From assembly GCA_002493945.1 (NCBI GenBank), contig DLAL01000026.1, positions 1 through 51,433 of the forward strand: a stretch of DNA of 51,433 nucleotides, in the 5' to 3' direction. Below, in pieces: positions 34,714 through 44,278 of this stretch. The position numbers were made by a program, and so were the translations under genes. Under the pieces are notes generated by a model. It ran no database searches. It saw only the letters and a program-made list of their open reading frames with translations, and was not told the DNA's origin. This DNA comes from Porphyromonadaceae bacterium UBA7048. Lineage in GTDB: Bacteria > Bacteroidota > Bacteroidia > Bacteroidales > Muribaculaceae. The stretch's first letter is position 1; every line of letters starts with the position of its first letter.

Positions 34714-37130
34714 GACGCGCGCTGATACTGTCGCTGATGCTGTGCGTCTGCATGGCTGTCGGAGCGGCCCGTAAAGTGACTGTGAGGGCTGTGGACCGTC
34801 CTGCTCCCGAGGTGTTCAGAAGCATCGTGGAGCAGACGGGCAAGAACTTTGTGTACTCGTCGGAACTGCTCAGGGACATGCGGGTGTCGGTCGACGTGGC
34901 CGACAAGCCGCTCAGGCAGGCGCTTGACGAGATGTTCCGCGGCACGGACATAGAGTATAGAATCAAGGGCAAGAACATCATACTCAGGCGCAGGCCGGCG
35001 GCGAAGCCCGTAAGCCGCGCGGAGCAGACGGCGCCTGTGGTGGCCGTGCCGGACTCCCTCGCAGAGGAGCCCGAGATGCTTGAGGAAGTGGTGGTGGTAT
35101 CGCGGCTTGAGGCTCCGGCTGTCGAGACTGCCGAAATCGGCGCGCGCAAACTGTCGGCGGCTGAAATCGTCAATACGCCCGTGATGTTCGGCGAGAGCGA
35201 CGTCATCAAGGCCCTGCAGATGCAGCCCGGCATCACGCAGGGTGCCGAAGGCATGGCCGGCATGCACGTCCACGGCGGCAATGCCGACGAGAATCTCTTC
35301 ATGCTCGACAACGTACCGCTCTATCAGGTGAATCACTTCGGCGGACTGTTTTCGGCCTTCAATGTCGACGCCATCCGCTACATCGACTTCTTCAAGTCTT
35401 CGATACCGGCAAAGTACGACGGACGACTGTCGTCGTATCTCGACGCCCGCACCCGCAACGGAATGCCCGAGCGTCACCACGGCTCGTTCAAGCTCGGCCT
35501 GACCTCGGGCGCCTTCTTCCTCGAAGGTCCCATACGGCGCAAGACATCGTACATGGTGGCGCTGAGGCGGTCGTGGTTCGACGTGCTCACGGCTCCGGCT
35601 CTGGCCATATACAACTCCAGGTCGTCGACCTATGAGAAGGTGCGCCTCGGCTATGCCTTCACCGACCTCAACGCCAAACTGATACACCGCTTCAACAGCA
35701 GCACTACGGCCTTCGTGAGCGTGTACTTCGGGCACGACTATCTCAAGTCGGGCACCAAGGATGTCGACGACGGTGTCTCGGTGGGCTGGTTCATGGACGA
35801 GACCTTCAACCTAAAGTGGGGCAACGTCGTGGCGCAGGCCGGCGTGAACCATCGCTTCCGTCCGACCCTCAGCGCGGAATTCACGGGAGCGTATACGCGC
35901 TATTTCTCCGGCTACACCCACGACTGCGACATCGCCGACAACACAGGCGACGAGGTGTACCGCACATCGTCTTACGACAGGATGGACAACCACATCGACG
36001 ACTGGATAGTACGCGGCGACTTCGACTGGCGTCCGTCCGATGCCATGCGTGTGCGCTTCGGGGGCGCCTTCACGCTCCATTCGTTTCTGCCTGCGCGGAC
36101 GCAGCGCCGCTACGACGACGGCAGCACGGTGGTGGCGACACGCGACTCCACCCGTGCCTACACGGCCGGGGAGGCCAACGTCTACATCGAGGATGACTGG
36201 CGCGTGAGCGACCGCGTCCGCGTCAATGCCGGATTCCACGGCTCGCTTTTCACCATCGACGGCAAGACGCATGCCGGGCTGGGTCCGCGCCTGTCGGTCA
36301 GCTACCGTCCGCGCGACAACTGGGCAGTCAAGGCTGCATACAGCCGCACGACCCAGTACGTGCATCAGCTCTGCCGCACCTATCTCTCGCTGCCCACGGA
36401 CCAGTGGGTGCCAATCACGGGCAAATTCAAGCCGCAGACGGCCGACAAGGTCTCCGCCGGCGGCTACTGGCAGACGCCTGACGGCATGTACACACTCTCG
36501 GCCGAGGCTTACTACAAATATATGCGCAACCTTGTCGACTACCGCGACGAGTACTATCTGCAGCCTCCGATGGAGATGTGGGATGCCAGTCTGTGCAGCG
36601 GACACGGAACGGCCAAGGGTGTGGACTTCAAGGCCGAGAAGATGTCCGGCAAGTTCACCGGACACATCGCTTACTCGCTCGGGTGGACAGACCGTACATT
36701 CGCCGGCAAGAACGGCGGACACACCTTCCCGGCGCGCTTCGACCACCGGCACACCATCAATGTCATGCTCAACTGGAACGTAAGCGACCGCGTCAGTCTC
36801 AACGCCGCATGGACGGGACACTCCGGCAGCCGGTTCACCCTACTGACGCAGGTGTGGGAGGCTCCGGACTTCGAGTCCGTGGGCTACTATGACGACACGC
36901 CTCTGCAGGCGAGGATAAACAACTATCAGCTGCCGTTCTACCATCGCCTCGACCTTTCGGTCACGGTCAGGAACCGTCGCGGATGCTGGAATTTCAGTAT
37001 CTACAATGCTTACTGCCACATGAACACCGTGGCTATCCGCCGCGCCTACACCAGAGAGGGTACTCCGGTATTCCAGCGCGTACGGCTCCTTCCTGTAATT
37101 CCTTCAGTTTCATACACATGGCAATTCTAA
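34710..37130 (+). CDS. TonB-dependent receptor with N-terminal STN signalling domain
   Basis: 806 residues. Signal peptide, then an STN domain (about 22-95: PAPEVFRSIVEQTGKNFVYS, then PLRQALDEMFRGTDIEY), a linker, the plug (about 125-240: VIKALQMQPGITQGAEGMAG and NLFMLDNVPLYQVNHFGG), and a barrel ending SYTWQF with terminal Phe. It lacks the carboxypeptidase-like domain of SusC. STN domains contact FecR-like anti-sigmas across the periplasm, and the gene overlaps that gene by four bases. The downstream DUF4249 lipoprotein overlaps its end by 13 bases, a known pairing. The ligand is unknown. Confidence 0.9.
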   Translation: MRRALILSLMLCVCMAVGAARKVTVRAVDRPAPEVFRSIVEQTGKNFVYSSELLRDMRVSVDVADKPLRQALDEMFRGTDIEYRIKGKNIILRRRPAAKPVSRAEQTAPVVAVPDSLAEEPEMLEEVVVVSRLEAPAVETAEIGARKLSAAEIVNTPVMFGESDVIKALQMQPGITQGAEGMAGMHVHGGNADENLFMLDNVPLYQVNHFGGLFSAFNVDAIRYIDFFKSSIPAKYDGRLSSYLDARTRNGMPERHHGSFKLGLTSGAFFLEGPIRRKTSYMVALRRSWFDVLTAPALAIYNSRSSTYEKVRLGYAFTDLNAKLIHRFNSSTTAFVSVYFGHDYLKSGTKDVDDGVSVGWFMDETFNLKWGNVVAQAGVNHRFRPTLSAEFTGAYTRYFSGYTHDCDIADNTGDEVYRTSSYDRMDNHIDDWIVRGDFDWRPSDAMRVRFGGAFTLHSFLPARTQRRYDDGSTVVATRDSTRAYTAGEANVYIEDDWRVSDRVRVNAGFHGSLFTIDGKTHAGLGPRLSVSYRPRDNWAVKAAYSRTTQYVHQLCRTYLSLPTDQWVPITGKFKPQTADKVSAGGYWQTPDGMYTLSAEAYYKYMRNLVDYRDEYYLQPPMEMWDASLCSGHGTAKGVDFKAEKMSGKFTGHIAYSLGWTDRTFAGKNGGHTFPARFDHRHTINVMLNWNVSDRVSLNAAWTGHSGSRFTLLTQVWEAPDFESVGYYDDTPLQARINNYQLPFYHRLDLSVTVRNRRGCWNFSIYNAYCHMNTVAIRRAYTREGTPVFQRVRLLPVIPSVSYTWQF

Positions 37131-37798
37131 GATATATCGCAGCAATGCTCCTGCCGCTGATGCTCGCAGGATGCTATCAGGACTTCAGTCCGACGACCGA
37201 CACCACTCCGGTGCTCTGTCTCAATTCCATCATAAGCGCCGGCGAGCCGATAGAGGTCGACGTGACCCGTACGTGGACATTCAACGACCTGTCAGGCGCG
37301 CGCGACCATAAGGTCGACGATGCCACGGTGACCGTCTACGTCAACGGCAATCCGCAGTCCGCGTCGTACATCCCGGCCGAGGGCGACGAGATACGAATCG
37401 TGGCCGAAAGTCCGAAATACGGCTCTGCGGAAGCCACGGTGACCGTACCGGTGGCCGTGCCTGTCACGGTCAGGAAATTCAATGGAGTCGTCACCGACCT
37501 GTGGCGTCACTATGATGACTATATGGCAGCCGACCTTGATTTCGACCTTTACGTCACTCTCGACGTGAGGGATCTCCCGGACGATGACAATTATTTCAAA
37601 CTTGACTATAACTGGATCTACCTGTCAGATGATGAGCCTGACTACGTCGAGCCGGGCGTATCACGTCCGCTTCAGATATACTTCTCGCTCGGAGCGCTTG
37701 ACTATGAGGCCGAGCCGATATTTCAGGAACATATCGGGGCGTTCGAGTCGATAATGGGAAGCGACGACACCATGGGCCTTGTGTTCACTGACCGGTAG
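37118..37798 (+). CDS. DUF4249 lipoprotein, 5' part, ended by an in-frame TAG
   Basis: 226 codons from ATG 37118, inside the end of the TonB receptor gene; the earlier in-frame start lies deep in that gene. The lipobox LMLAGC lipidates Cys19. The sequence fits DUF4249, a lipoprotein family paired with TonB receptors: PVLCLNSIISAGEPIEVDVT, then VTVYVNGNPQ. The frame stops at TAG 37796-37798 in the strand VFTDR-stop-FSGKTYPLHLKF, but the next 108 codons continue the same domain. A single base change from a sense codon, such as TTG for Leu, would explain it. The product is probably nonfunctional. Confidence 0.75.
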   Translation: MAILRYIAAMLLPLMLAGCYQDFSPTTDTTPVLCLNSIISAGEPIEVDVTRTWTFNDLSGARDHKVDDATVTVYVNGNPQSASYIPAEGDEIRIVAESPKYGSAEATVTVPVAVPVTVRKFNGVVTDLWRHYDDYMAADLDFDLYVTLDVRDLPDDDNYFKLDYNWIYLSDDEPDYVEPGVSRPLQIYFSLGALDYEAEPIFQEHIGAFESIMGSDDTMGLVFTDR

Positions 37799-38125
37799 TT
37801 TTCGGGCAAGACTTATCCGCTGCATCTGAAATTCAGAAATTCGCACTACAGAGTAAACTCTCAGAGCTACGATGAATCGTTCTACGACTGCTCGCTGACG
37901 TTCATGCTTGCCAGCGTGTCGCAGAGCTATTACAACCGTGCCATCTACGTGTGGCAACGCGATTCGGGTGTCCTCGGTGATCTCGGCGACCTCGGTTTCG
38001 CCGACCCCATGTGGGGCTACAGCAACGTGTCGACCGGTGCCGGTGTGGTCGCCGCCCGCTCTTACGCGACATGCACTCTCAACCTCCACGACTTCCTGAA
38101 GGAGTCGATAGAGAATCCGGAATAG
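37799..38125 (+). pseudogene. DUF4249 3' part after the in-frame TAG
   Basis: Same frame as the 5' part, reading FSGKTYPLHLKFRNSHYRVN, then YDESFYDCSLTFMLASVSQS and YNRAIYVWQRDSGVLGDLGD, and ending ESIENPE-stop. This C-terminal half (about 108 residues) is typical of DUF4249 proteins. It has no start with a signal, so it is not an independent gene. It ends six bases before the convergent membrane protein gene. Confidence 0.7.
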
Positions 38126-38131
38126 AGTGGT

Positions 38132-39559
38132 TTAGCGGTCGCCGGAATCTATGATGCGGCGGCTTGCGACGAAGCCTGATTTACAGGGAGTGTAGACAGA
38201 ATCGGCCGTGATGTACACCGTGTGCCAGCCGAACCGTGTCTTGACGGCTTCGGTCGGCGGGACTGTGCGGAAGCGTGTCTCCGGCCCGATGACGACAGGG
38301 GCTATGCTGTCGTTGCGGTAATAGCCTGACAGTGTTTCGAGCAGATAGAGGTCGTCGCTGTCGGGGACGCCGCGTAGGCGGTTGAGCATCCACCACGGCA
38401 GAGCGTCGTCAGGCGTAAATGAGCCGCGGATGATACCGTCATGACTTCGTACGAACTGCGTCTCGTAGTCTTGATATTCCTTATATAGACGATGCTGAAC
38501 CACGGCTTCGGCGATAGCCTGAGATGTCAGCAGGACTCCGACGGCTGCCGCGCATACTGTCGAGACCACGTCGCCGACACGGGGCAGAAGCATGGTGCCG
38601 TAGCCTGCTACGGCTACAAGCGCATACAGCGTGACGAACCAGCCTGTGCGTCCGACGATGCCTGAGGCCAATATTACGGGTGCGCCTGGAAGTGTGGCGT
38701 ATACGAGAACCGAGAGCGGATTGGCTGACAGTGCTGTGATACGGCGTCTCACGCGGGGAATGAACAGGCCCGTGATGATGGCGGTCCAAAGGACGAGCAC
38801 GAGCGGTTCGGACTTCAGAAGCAGCCACAGCGGTGTGTCGTCGGGCTCGCGTATGGCGCCAACGCGTTGGCGTATGCCAGGTGACAGCATATTGAGTATC
38901 ACACCGATGGCGAATGTCGCGAGCATGACGGCCTGCACGGTGTTGAGTTTCTTGTGCTGCAAGGCGAAATAGACGGCGAAGCCGAAGAGCAGCGGCACGG
39001 AGGCTCCCTCATGACTCATGCCGGCAAAGCCGCAGAGGCCGAGTGCCGCGACGGCGGCGACAGGATGTATCCGATGCGGAGCTTCGGTGATGATGATATA
39101 AGCTGCGAGGACGAAGACCGAAGCCCATATGTAGTTGATCTGGACAGCGAAAAGATAGCAGCCGTCCCACCACGGAAGTGCGAGGGCCATGGCCGTCAGC
39201 AACAGCCACGGCATGATGCCGCGGACAGCCTTCGACGCCCTGACCGCCAGAGTGAGCATGGCGCCGTACATGACTGCACTGATACCCGCGAGAAGCCCTT
39301 TCGGAAGATTGGTGGCCACGGGCATAAGTTTGTCGATGCTGCGTCCGTTCACGAACAGCCAGTGCTCGCGGCACCAGCCGGGGAAGCGCTCGAAGCCGAA
39401 GCGGCGCGTGGCTCCGCTGAACACTCCCTTATATGCGAGGTCATCGCCGAGGAGGGGAGTCCACAGGTATACGAAGAAGAGGCATATGGAAAGTGCCGCC
39501 ACAATCCATATCCATGACGGCAGGGCATTGAGGCGGCACTTATGGGGATTTCCGGTCAT
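38132..39559 (-). CDS. DUF6056-type multi-pass membrane protein
   Basis: 475 residues with about ten membrane helices. It fits DUF6056, a Bacteroidota-rich family of GT-C-like glycosyltransferase or polysaccharide-related membrane proteins. LGDDLAYKG near residue 40 in the first extracytoplasmic loop looks like the Asp motif of GT-C enzymes, and there is a large soluble C-terminal part (about 375-475). Substrate unknown. It is the last gene of a minus-strand run with YihY-family protein and RidA; RidA ends four bases before its start. Confidence 0.7.
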   Translation of the reverse strand: MTGNPHKCRLNALPSWIWIVAALSICLFFVYLWTPLLGDDLAYKGVFSGATRRFGFERFPGWCREHWLFVNGRSIDKLMPVATNLPKGLLAGISAVMYGAMLTLAVRASKAVRGIMPWLLLTAMALALPWWDGCYLFAVQINYIWASVFVLAAYIIITEAPHRIHPVAAVAALGLCGFAGMSHEGASVPLLFGFAVYFALQHKKLNTVQAVMLATFAIGVILNMLSPGIRQRVGAIREPDDTPLWLLLKSEPLVLVLWTAIITGLFIPRVRRRITALSANPLSVLVYATLPGAPVILASGIVGRTGWFVTLYALVAVAGYGTMLLPRVGDVVSTVCAAAVGVLLTSQAIAEAVVQHRLYKEYQDYETQFVRSHDGIIRGSFTPDDALPWWMLNRLRGVPDSDDLYLLETLSGYYRNDSIAPVVIGPETRFRTVPPTEAVKTRFGWHTVYITADSVYTPCKSGFVASRRIIDSGDR

Positions 39560-39563
39560 CGGC

Positions 39564-39938
39564 TCAGCGGACGGCGAGTACTTCGATTTCGACCATCACG
39601 CCCTTGGGGAGTTCGCGGACGGCGACAGCGGAGCGGGCGGGGTAGGGTTCGGTGAATACTTCGCCGTATACGGCGTTCATGGCGGCGAAGTCGGCCATGT
39701 CGGCGAGGAATACGGTGGTCTTGACTACGTTGGCCACGGTGAGGCCGGCGGCGTCAAGGATGGCGCATACGTTGGCGAGCGACTGACGGGTCTGCGCTTC
39801 GATGCCTTCGGGGATGACGCCGGTGGCGGGGTCGAGAGGTATCTGACCGGAAGCGAATACGAATGTGCCAGTGTCGATGGCCTGGCTGTAGGGACCGATG
39901 GCTCCGGGAGCCGCTGTGGTTGCAATTACTTTTTTCAT
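39564..39938 (-). CDS. ridA: RidA-family enamine/imine deaminase
   Basis: 124 residues, the family norm. It hydrolyses reactive 2-aminoacrylate and related enamines from PLP enzymes. Typical marks are GAIGPYSQAI, FASGQIPLDP, NVCAILDAAGLTVANVVKTT, the catalytic Arg102 in YPARSAVAV and Glu residues in GVMVEIEVLAV. It lies in the minus-strand run between the YihY-family gene and the DUF6056 gene; there is no obvious link among the three. Confidence 0.93.
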   Translation of the reverse strand: MKKVIATTAAPGAIGPYSQAIDTGTFVFASGQIPLDPATGVIPEGIEAQTRQSLANVCAILDAAGLTVANVVKTTVFLADMADFAAMNAVYGEVFTEPYPARSAVAVRELPKGVMVEIEVLAVR

Positions 39939-39979
39939 CGTTTAATGCAGTTTATGATGATGTTTACTTTGGGTTGCTG

Positions 39980-41365
39980 TCATGATTCGGCGGCAGTGCC
40001 GCTGTCGTCGGGCGCGAATCGGTAGAGGTCAGACACGAGCATCGACGATGTCGTGGCGGCGAACTGCGACTCGATGCGCGCGAAGGTGGTGATGACCCTG
40101 GGGAACGTGTCGCGGAAGTCGGGGATGAAGTCGCGTTCGCCCTCGAGATAGAGGCGCTCGGTGAGGCTGCGTACGGTGAGTGTCGACGGGTCGACAGCGA
40201 GCTGGAATCCGTAGATGTCCTTCTGGTCGGGCAGGAGCACGCGGTTGAATATGCCGTCGGCGCACAGTCGGTCGGTGATGCCTGTGACGAGGCGTGCCGG
40301 GATGCTGTATGTGCTCATGAGGTCGCGCGCGGTGGCCGGCGGACGTCCGTCGACGAAGCGGCGCGTTATCACGGCGGTTATGGCCAGCGTGACCATGGCG
40401 CGGTAGCGGTCAGACATGCCTGACACCTCGCGGTCGAGGCTGAAGGCGAACACGTTCTGCGACGAGTAGCATATCACGGCTCCGGCGAGGCATATCATCC
40501 ACACGAGCTGCAGCCACAGCAGGAGCAGCGGCAGGAAGGCGAAGGAGCCGTAGATGGCGTTGTAGCGCGTGACGTAGAGCGTACCGGTGACGAAGAGCCA
40601 CTGCACCACGAGGAATCCCGTGCCTGCTATGACACCCGATATGAGGGCGTACTTGAGCTTCACGCTCGTGTTGGGTATGAGTATGTAGACGGCCGCGAAG
40701 AAGAGGAATGTCATGATCCACGATGTGGCCTCGAGCACTGCGCTTATGACCGGAGTCATGAAGGAGAAGTGGAAGATGGAGTTCAGCGTGGAGCTCAGCA
40801 GCAGCGATATGCCGCTGGCGCATATCATCAGCACCGGGAGAATGAGGAGCATGGCGGTGTAGTCGCTGAGCTTGCGCCATATGCTGCGCCTTTCCTTCTG
40901 ACCCCATATGAGGTTGAAGGAGTTCTCGACATTTCCGAGCAGTGATATGAGGGTGTAGATGAGGAACACGATGCCTACGCCGACGAAGAGGCCTTCGGAG
41001 GAGTGCGAGAGGTATTCGTTGACGAAGTTCATGCAGTACGTGATGGCCTGGCGCTGGGCCGGGAAGAGGTGATAGAGCTCGTCTTCGAGGACTTCCTGGA
41101 ATCCGAATCCGCGTCCGATGGCCAGAATCAGCGCGAGCGCCGGGACCACGGCGAGCATGGTGCGGAATGTCATGGCGCAGGCCTGCGACTGGATGTCGCG
41201 GTTGAGGAAGCAGTTCACCGACAGATTGACAGTGCGCAGTATGTTCAGCCACCAGTTGCGTCTGGGATCGCTCCATATTCCGGTGTTGACGTAATTCCAC
41301 AGCGCCATGCAGCGGTCGATGAACCGCTGCATACGGGAGTCTTTATTTTTCGTAGGTGCGTTCAT
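39980..41365 (-). CDS. YihY/BrkB-family inner-membrane protein
   Basis: 461 residues from ATG 41365. A -7 box at 41412-41405 would start transcription near 41401, so the start at 41407 cannot be used. The protein has a soluble N-terminal segment, six membrane helices (GLFVGVGIVFLIYTLISLLG and later AFLPLLLLWLQLVWMICLAG) and a soluble C-terminal winged-helix-like region of about 130 residues. YihY proteins are of unknown function; some were once thought to be RNase BN. It is divergent from the patatin gene. Confidence 0.82.
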   Translation of the reverse strand: MNAPTKNKDSRMQRFIDRCMALWNYVNTGIWSDPRRNWWLNILRTVNLSVNCFLNRDIQSQACAMTFRTMLAVVPALALILAIGRGFGFQEVLEDELYHLFPAQRQAITYCMNFVNEYLSHSSEGLFVGVGIVFLIYTLISLLGNVENSFNLIWGQKERRSIWRKLSDYTAMLLILPVLMICASGISLLLSSTLNSIFHFSFMTPVISAVLEATSWIMTFLFFAAVYILIPNTSVKLKYALISGVIAGTGFLVVQWLFVTGTLYVTRYNAIYGSFAFLPLLLLWLQLVWMICLAGAVICYSSQNVFAFSLDREVSGMSDRYRAMVTLAITAVITRRFVDGRPPATARDLMSTYSIPARLVTGITDRLCADGIFNRVLLPDQKDIYGFQLAVDPSTLTVRSLTERLYLEGERDFIPDFRDTFPRVITTFARIESQFAATTSSMLVSDLYRFAPDDSGTAAES

Positions 41366-41404
41366 AATGCGGAAAAACGGGCCGTATGCGATGACTTGGC
41401 CCGA

Positions 41405-41412
41405 CAAAGTTA
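41405..41412 (-). promoter_or_regulatory. -7 box for the YihY-family gene
   Basis: On the minus strand TAACTTTG. The nearest TTG upstream on that strand is 14 bases away, shorter than usual. It fixes the start at 41365 because transcription would begin inside the longer frame. Confidence 0.5.
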
Positions 41413-41465
41413 CAACAATAGTTTGGCAAAAACTGTTTTAAAACTATAAATTCGTCCTTAAAAAA

Positions 41466-41496
41466 TTGAACAATCGGTTTTTTCTGACTAATTTTG
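41466..41496 (+). promoter_or_regulatory. promoter for the patatin gene
   Basis: TTG at 41466-41468, 20 bases, TAATTTTG at 41489-41496: a complete Bacteroidota match. The leader to ATG 41525 is about 25 bases. Confidence 0.72.
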
Positions 41497-41524
41497 CAAA
41501 ACGAAAGCGCAAACATTCGAAAAA

Positions 41525-42382
41525 ATGGACTCTCACAAAGACAAAGAGCAGGGTGTTAAGCCGGCTGAACGGGCCGGCGGAAAGCCCTATCGCCTTGGCG
41601 TGGCTTTCAGTGGCGGGGGTGCCCGCGGCTTCGCACACGCAGGGGCTCTTATGGCCATCGAGGAAGCCGGACTCAGGCCCGACATAGTCGCCGGAGTGAG
41701 CGCCGGTTCGGTCATCGCCGTGCTGTACGCAGCCGGTGTCAGGCCGCTTCAGATGGCAGAACTCTTTGCGCGCACCGGTTTCCGCGACTTCGCCGAGCTG
41801 AATCTCGGCAGCGGAGGCATATTCGGCATCGAGCGCTTCATGAACTTCATCCTCCGTGCCACCGGAGGCATACGCCGTCTGGAGGACCTTCCGATGCCGG
41901 CCATAATCTGCGCCACCGACCTTGACCACGGCAAGTCCGTGGCCTTCACCAAAGGAGAGATAGGGCCGCGCGTGATGGCGTCGTGTTCTATCCCTATCGT
42001 ATTCAAGCCTGTGCGTATCGACGGCGTCCAGTACGTGGACGGCGGCGTGCTCCGCAACCATCCGGCATGGGCTCTGCGCGACAAGTGCGATGTCCTGATA
42101 GGTGTCAATGTGAGTCCGCTGGTGGAGTCGAGCAACTGCAAGTCAATCATTTCGGTCGCCATGCGCACGTACAAGCTGCTCACCCGGGCCAATACTACCG
42201 CCGACATGAAGCTGTGCGATGTGTCGGTGTCGACTCCCGAACTGGCCGAATATGCCGTATTCAATCTCAAGAAAATCAAGGAACTTTTTCTCCGTGGTTA
42301 TATCGACACGCGCCATGCCCTCATAGAGGCAGGAATGTGGAAGCCCGAGAGCAAGAGTACTGACCAATCAATATCCAAGTAA
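41525..42382 (+). CDS. patatin-like phospholipase
   Basis: 285 residues, cytoplasmic or membrane-associated, no signal peptide. The patatin active site is complete: the oxyanion loop SGGGARGFAHAG at 29-40, the nucleophile Ser59 in GVSAGS and the Asp172 dyad in DGGVLRN. Family members hydrolyse acyl esters of phospholipids. It has its own promoter and is followed after six bases by the GH13 gene. Confidence 0.9.
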   Translation: MDSHKDKEQGVKPAERAGGKPYRLGVAFSGGGARGFAHAGALMAIEEAGLRPDIVAGVSAGSVIAVLYAAGVRPLQMAELFARTGFRDFAELNLGSGGIFGIERFMNFILRATGGIRRLEDLPMPAIICATDLDHGKSVAFTKGEIGPRVMASCSIPIVFKPVRIDGVQYVDGGVLRNHPAWALRDKCDVLIGVNVSPLVESSNCKSIISVAMRTYKLLTRANTTADMKLCDVSVSTPELAEYAVFNLKKIKELFLRGYIDTRHALIEAGMWKPESKSTDQSISK

Positions 42383-42388
42383 TCCGTT

Positions 42389-44227
42389 ATGTCACCAACT
42401 CAGAAGCCGATTATTTACCAACTCATACCTCGTCTGTTTGCAAATTATTGTGAGACACCTGTCGAGAACGGTACCATCAGGCAGAACGGGTCGGGCAAAC
42501 TTGCGGGCATAAGCACTGACATCCTACGCTCCATCCGCGATCTGGGTGTGAACTACGTGTGGTACACCGGCGTGATTGAGCATGCCAATCAGACTGACTA
42601 CTCGGCTTTCGGCATCAGGCCGCATAATCATCATATAGTCAAGGGTAAGGCAGGCAGTCCGTATGCCATCTGCGACTACTATGATATCGACCCCGACGTG
42701 GCCGAGAATGTGCCTCTCCGCATGCGCGAGTTCGAGGAGCTGGTGGCACGCACGCACAAGGCCGGACTCAAGGTCATCATCGACTTCGTGCCCAACCATG
42801 TGGCGCGCCAGTACTACTCCGACGCCAAGCCGAAAGGGATAGAGGACTTCGGCAACCGCGACAACCACGAGATGTTCTTCGCGCCGAACAACAACTTCTA
42901 CTATATCACGCGTCAGCAGTTCTCGCCGTCGTTCGACCTCGGGCAGGGCAAGGACGCCTATGTGGAGTTCCCGGCCAAGGCGTCGGGCAATGACTGCTTC
43001 AACGCCTTCCCCGGCATCAATGACTGGTACGAGACCGTGAAGCTCAACTACGGCCATGATTACGGCGACGGTTCAAATCACTTCGACCCTATCCCCGACA
43101 CATGGCTCAAGATGCTGCACATTCTCCGCTTCTGGGCCGCCAAGGGTATCGACGGCTTCCGCTGCGACATGGCCTTCATGGTGCCCATCGAGTTCTGGCA
43201 CTGGGCAATACCTCAGGTGAAGGCCCACTATCCGGATGTGCTTTTCATAGCCGAAATCTACGATGTGGCGCAGTACCGTCCATTCATCGACTATGCCGGA
43301 TTCGACTATCTCTACGACAAGGTGAACCTCTATGACACGCTCCGCGCTATAGAGACTGCCAACCACTCGGCTGCCCTGATCACCAACTGCTGGCAGACCG
43401 TCGACGGCATCGGTCCCCATATGCTCAACTTCCTCGAGAACCATGACGAGCAGCGCTTCGCATCGGCGTTCTATGCCGGTGACCCGTGGCGCGTGCTTCC
43501 GTCGCTGGTGGTGAGCACGATGATATCCACCGGTCCGATGATGATATATTTCGGTCAGGAACTGGGTGAGCGGGCCGCGGATGCCGAAGGATTCAGCGGA
43601 CGTGACGGACGCACCACTATCTTCGATTACTGGAGCATCGAGAAGATACGCCGCTGGCTCAACCACGGCGATGCACGCGGTCAGCTCACTGAAGACGAGC
43701 AGGAGCTCCGGGCCATGTACCGCCGCGTGCTGACACTGGCCAACAAAGAGGAGGCCATCCGCGAAGGCGCCTTTTTCGACCTGATGTATGTCAACTACGA
43801 CAATCCCCGCTTCAACCCTCACCGCCACTACGCCTTCCTGCGCAGCCACGGCGACGAGACCCTCCTTATAATAGTGAATTTCGGCACCGAGGACTCTTCG
43901 GTGGCCGTCAACATACCTCTCCATGCCTTCAATGTGCTCGACATCCCGCAGGGTATCGACCCCAGGGCATCCGAACTTCTGAGCGGCGTCAGGGTGCAGA
44001 AGGCCCTGGCCGCCACCGTGCCCTTCGAGGCCGACGTGCGTGCCCACGGTGCGGTGATATGGAAGTTCTCGCGCAGCCGCATCAAGCCTCTGCGTCCGTC
44101 GCTGAACGGCAAGCACGACGACAAGACCTCACGCGAGGGCACTCCCGATGCCGGCGCACGCGAGCTGCCGCAGACGCCGCACACCCTCACCGAGGCTGTG
44201 ACCGTGCACAGGCCGCAGAGAGACTGA
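42389..44227 (+). CDS. cytoplasmic GH13 alpha-amylase-family enzyme
   Basis: 612 residues without a signal peptide. GH13 regions: IDFVPNHVAR (I), GFRCDMAFMV with the Asp nucleophile (II), FIAEIYD with the acid/base Glu (III) and FLENHDEQR with the third Asp (IV). It should act on intracellular maltodextrin or glycogen; the exact bond cannot be told. The last 50 residues, rich in Arg, Lys, Pro and Thr, look disordered and extend beyond the usual C-terminal beta domain. It is transcribed with the patatin and leads into prs. Confidence 0.88.
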   Translation: MSPTQKPIIYQLIPRLFANYCETPVENGTIRQNGSGKLAGISTDILRSIRDLGVNYVWYTGVIEHANQTDYSAFGIRPHNHHIVKGKAGSPYAICDYYDIDPDVAENVPLRMREFEELVARTHKAGLKVIIDFVPNHVARQYYSDAKPKGIEDFGNRDNHEMFFAPNNNFYYITRQQFSPSFDLGQGKDAYVEFPAKASGNDCFNAFPGINDWYETVKLNYGHDYGDGSNHFDPIPDTWLKMLHILRFWAAKGIDGFRCDMAFMVPIEFWHWAIPQVKAHYPDVLFIAEIYDVAQYRPFIDYAGFDYLYDKVNLYDTLRAIETANHSAALITNCWQTVDGIGPHMLNFLENHDEQRFASAFYAGDPWRVLPSLVVSTMISTGPMMIYFGQELGERAADAEGFSGRDGRTTIFDYWSIEKIRRWLNHGDARGQLTEDEQELRAMYRRVLTLANKEEAIREGAFFDLMYVNYDNPRFNPHRHYAFLRSHGDETLLIIVNFGTEDSSVAVNIPLHAFNVLDIPQGIDPRASELLSGVRVQKALAATVPFEADVRAHGAVIWKFSRSRIKPLRPSLNGKHDDKTSREGTPDAGARELPQTPHTLTEAVTVHRPQRD

Positions 44228-44278
44228 CGACGCATCATCATGAATAAAACCAATCCACATATCAAACCAACTATCTCA

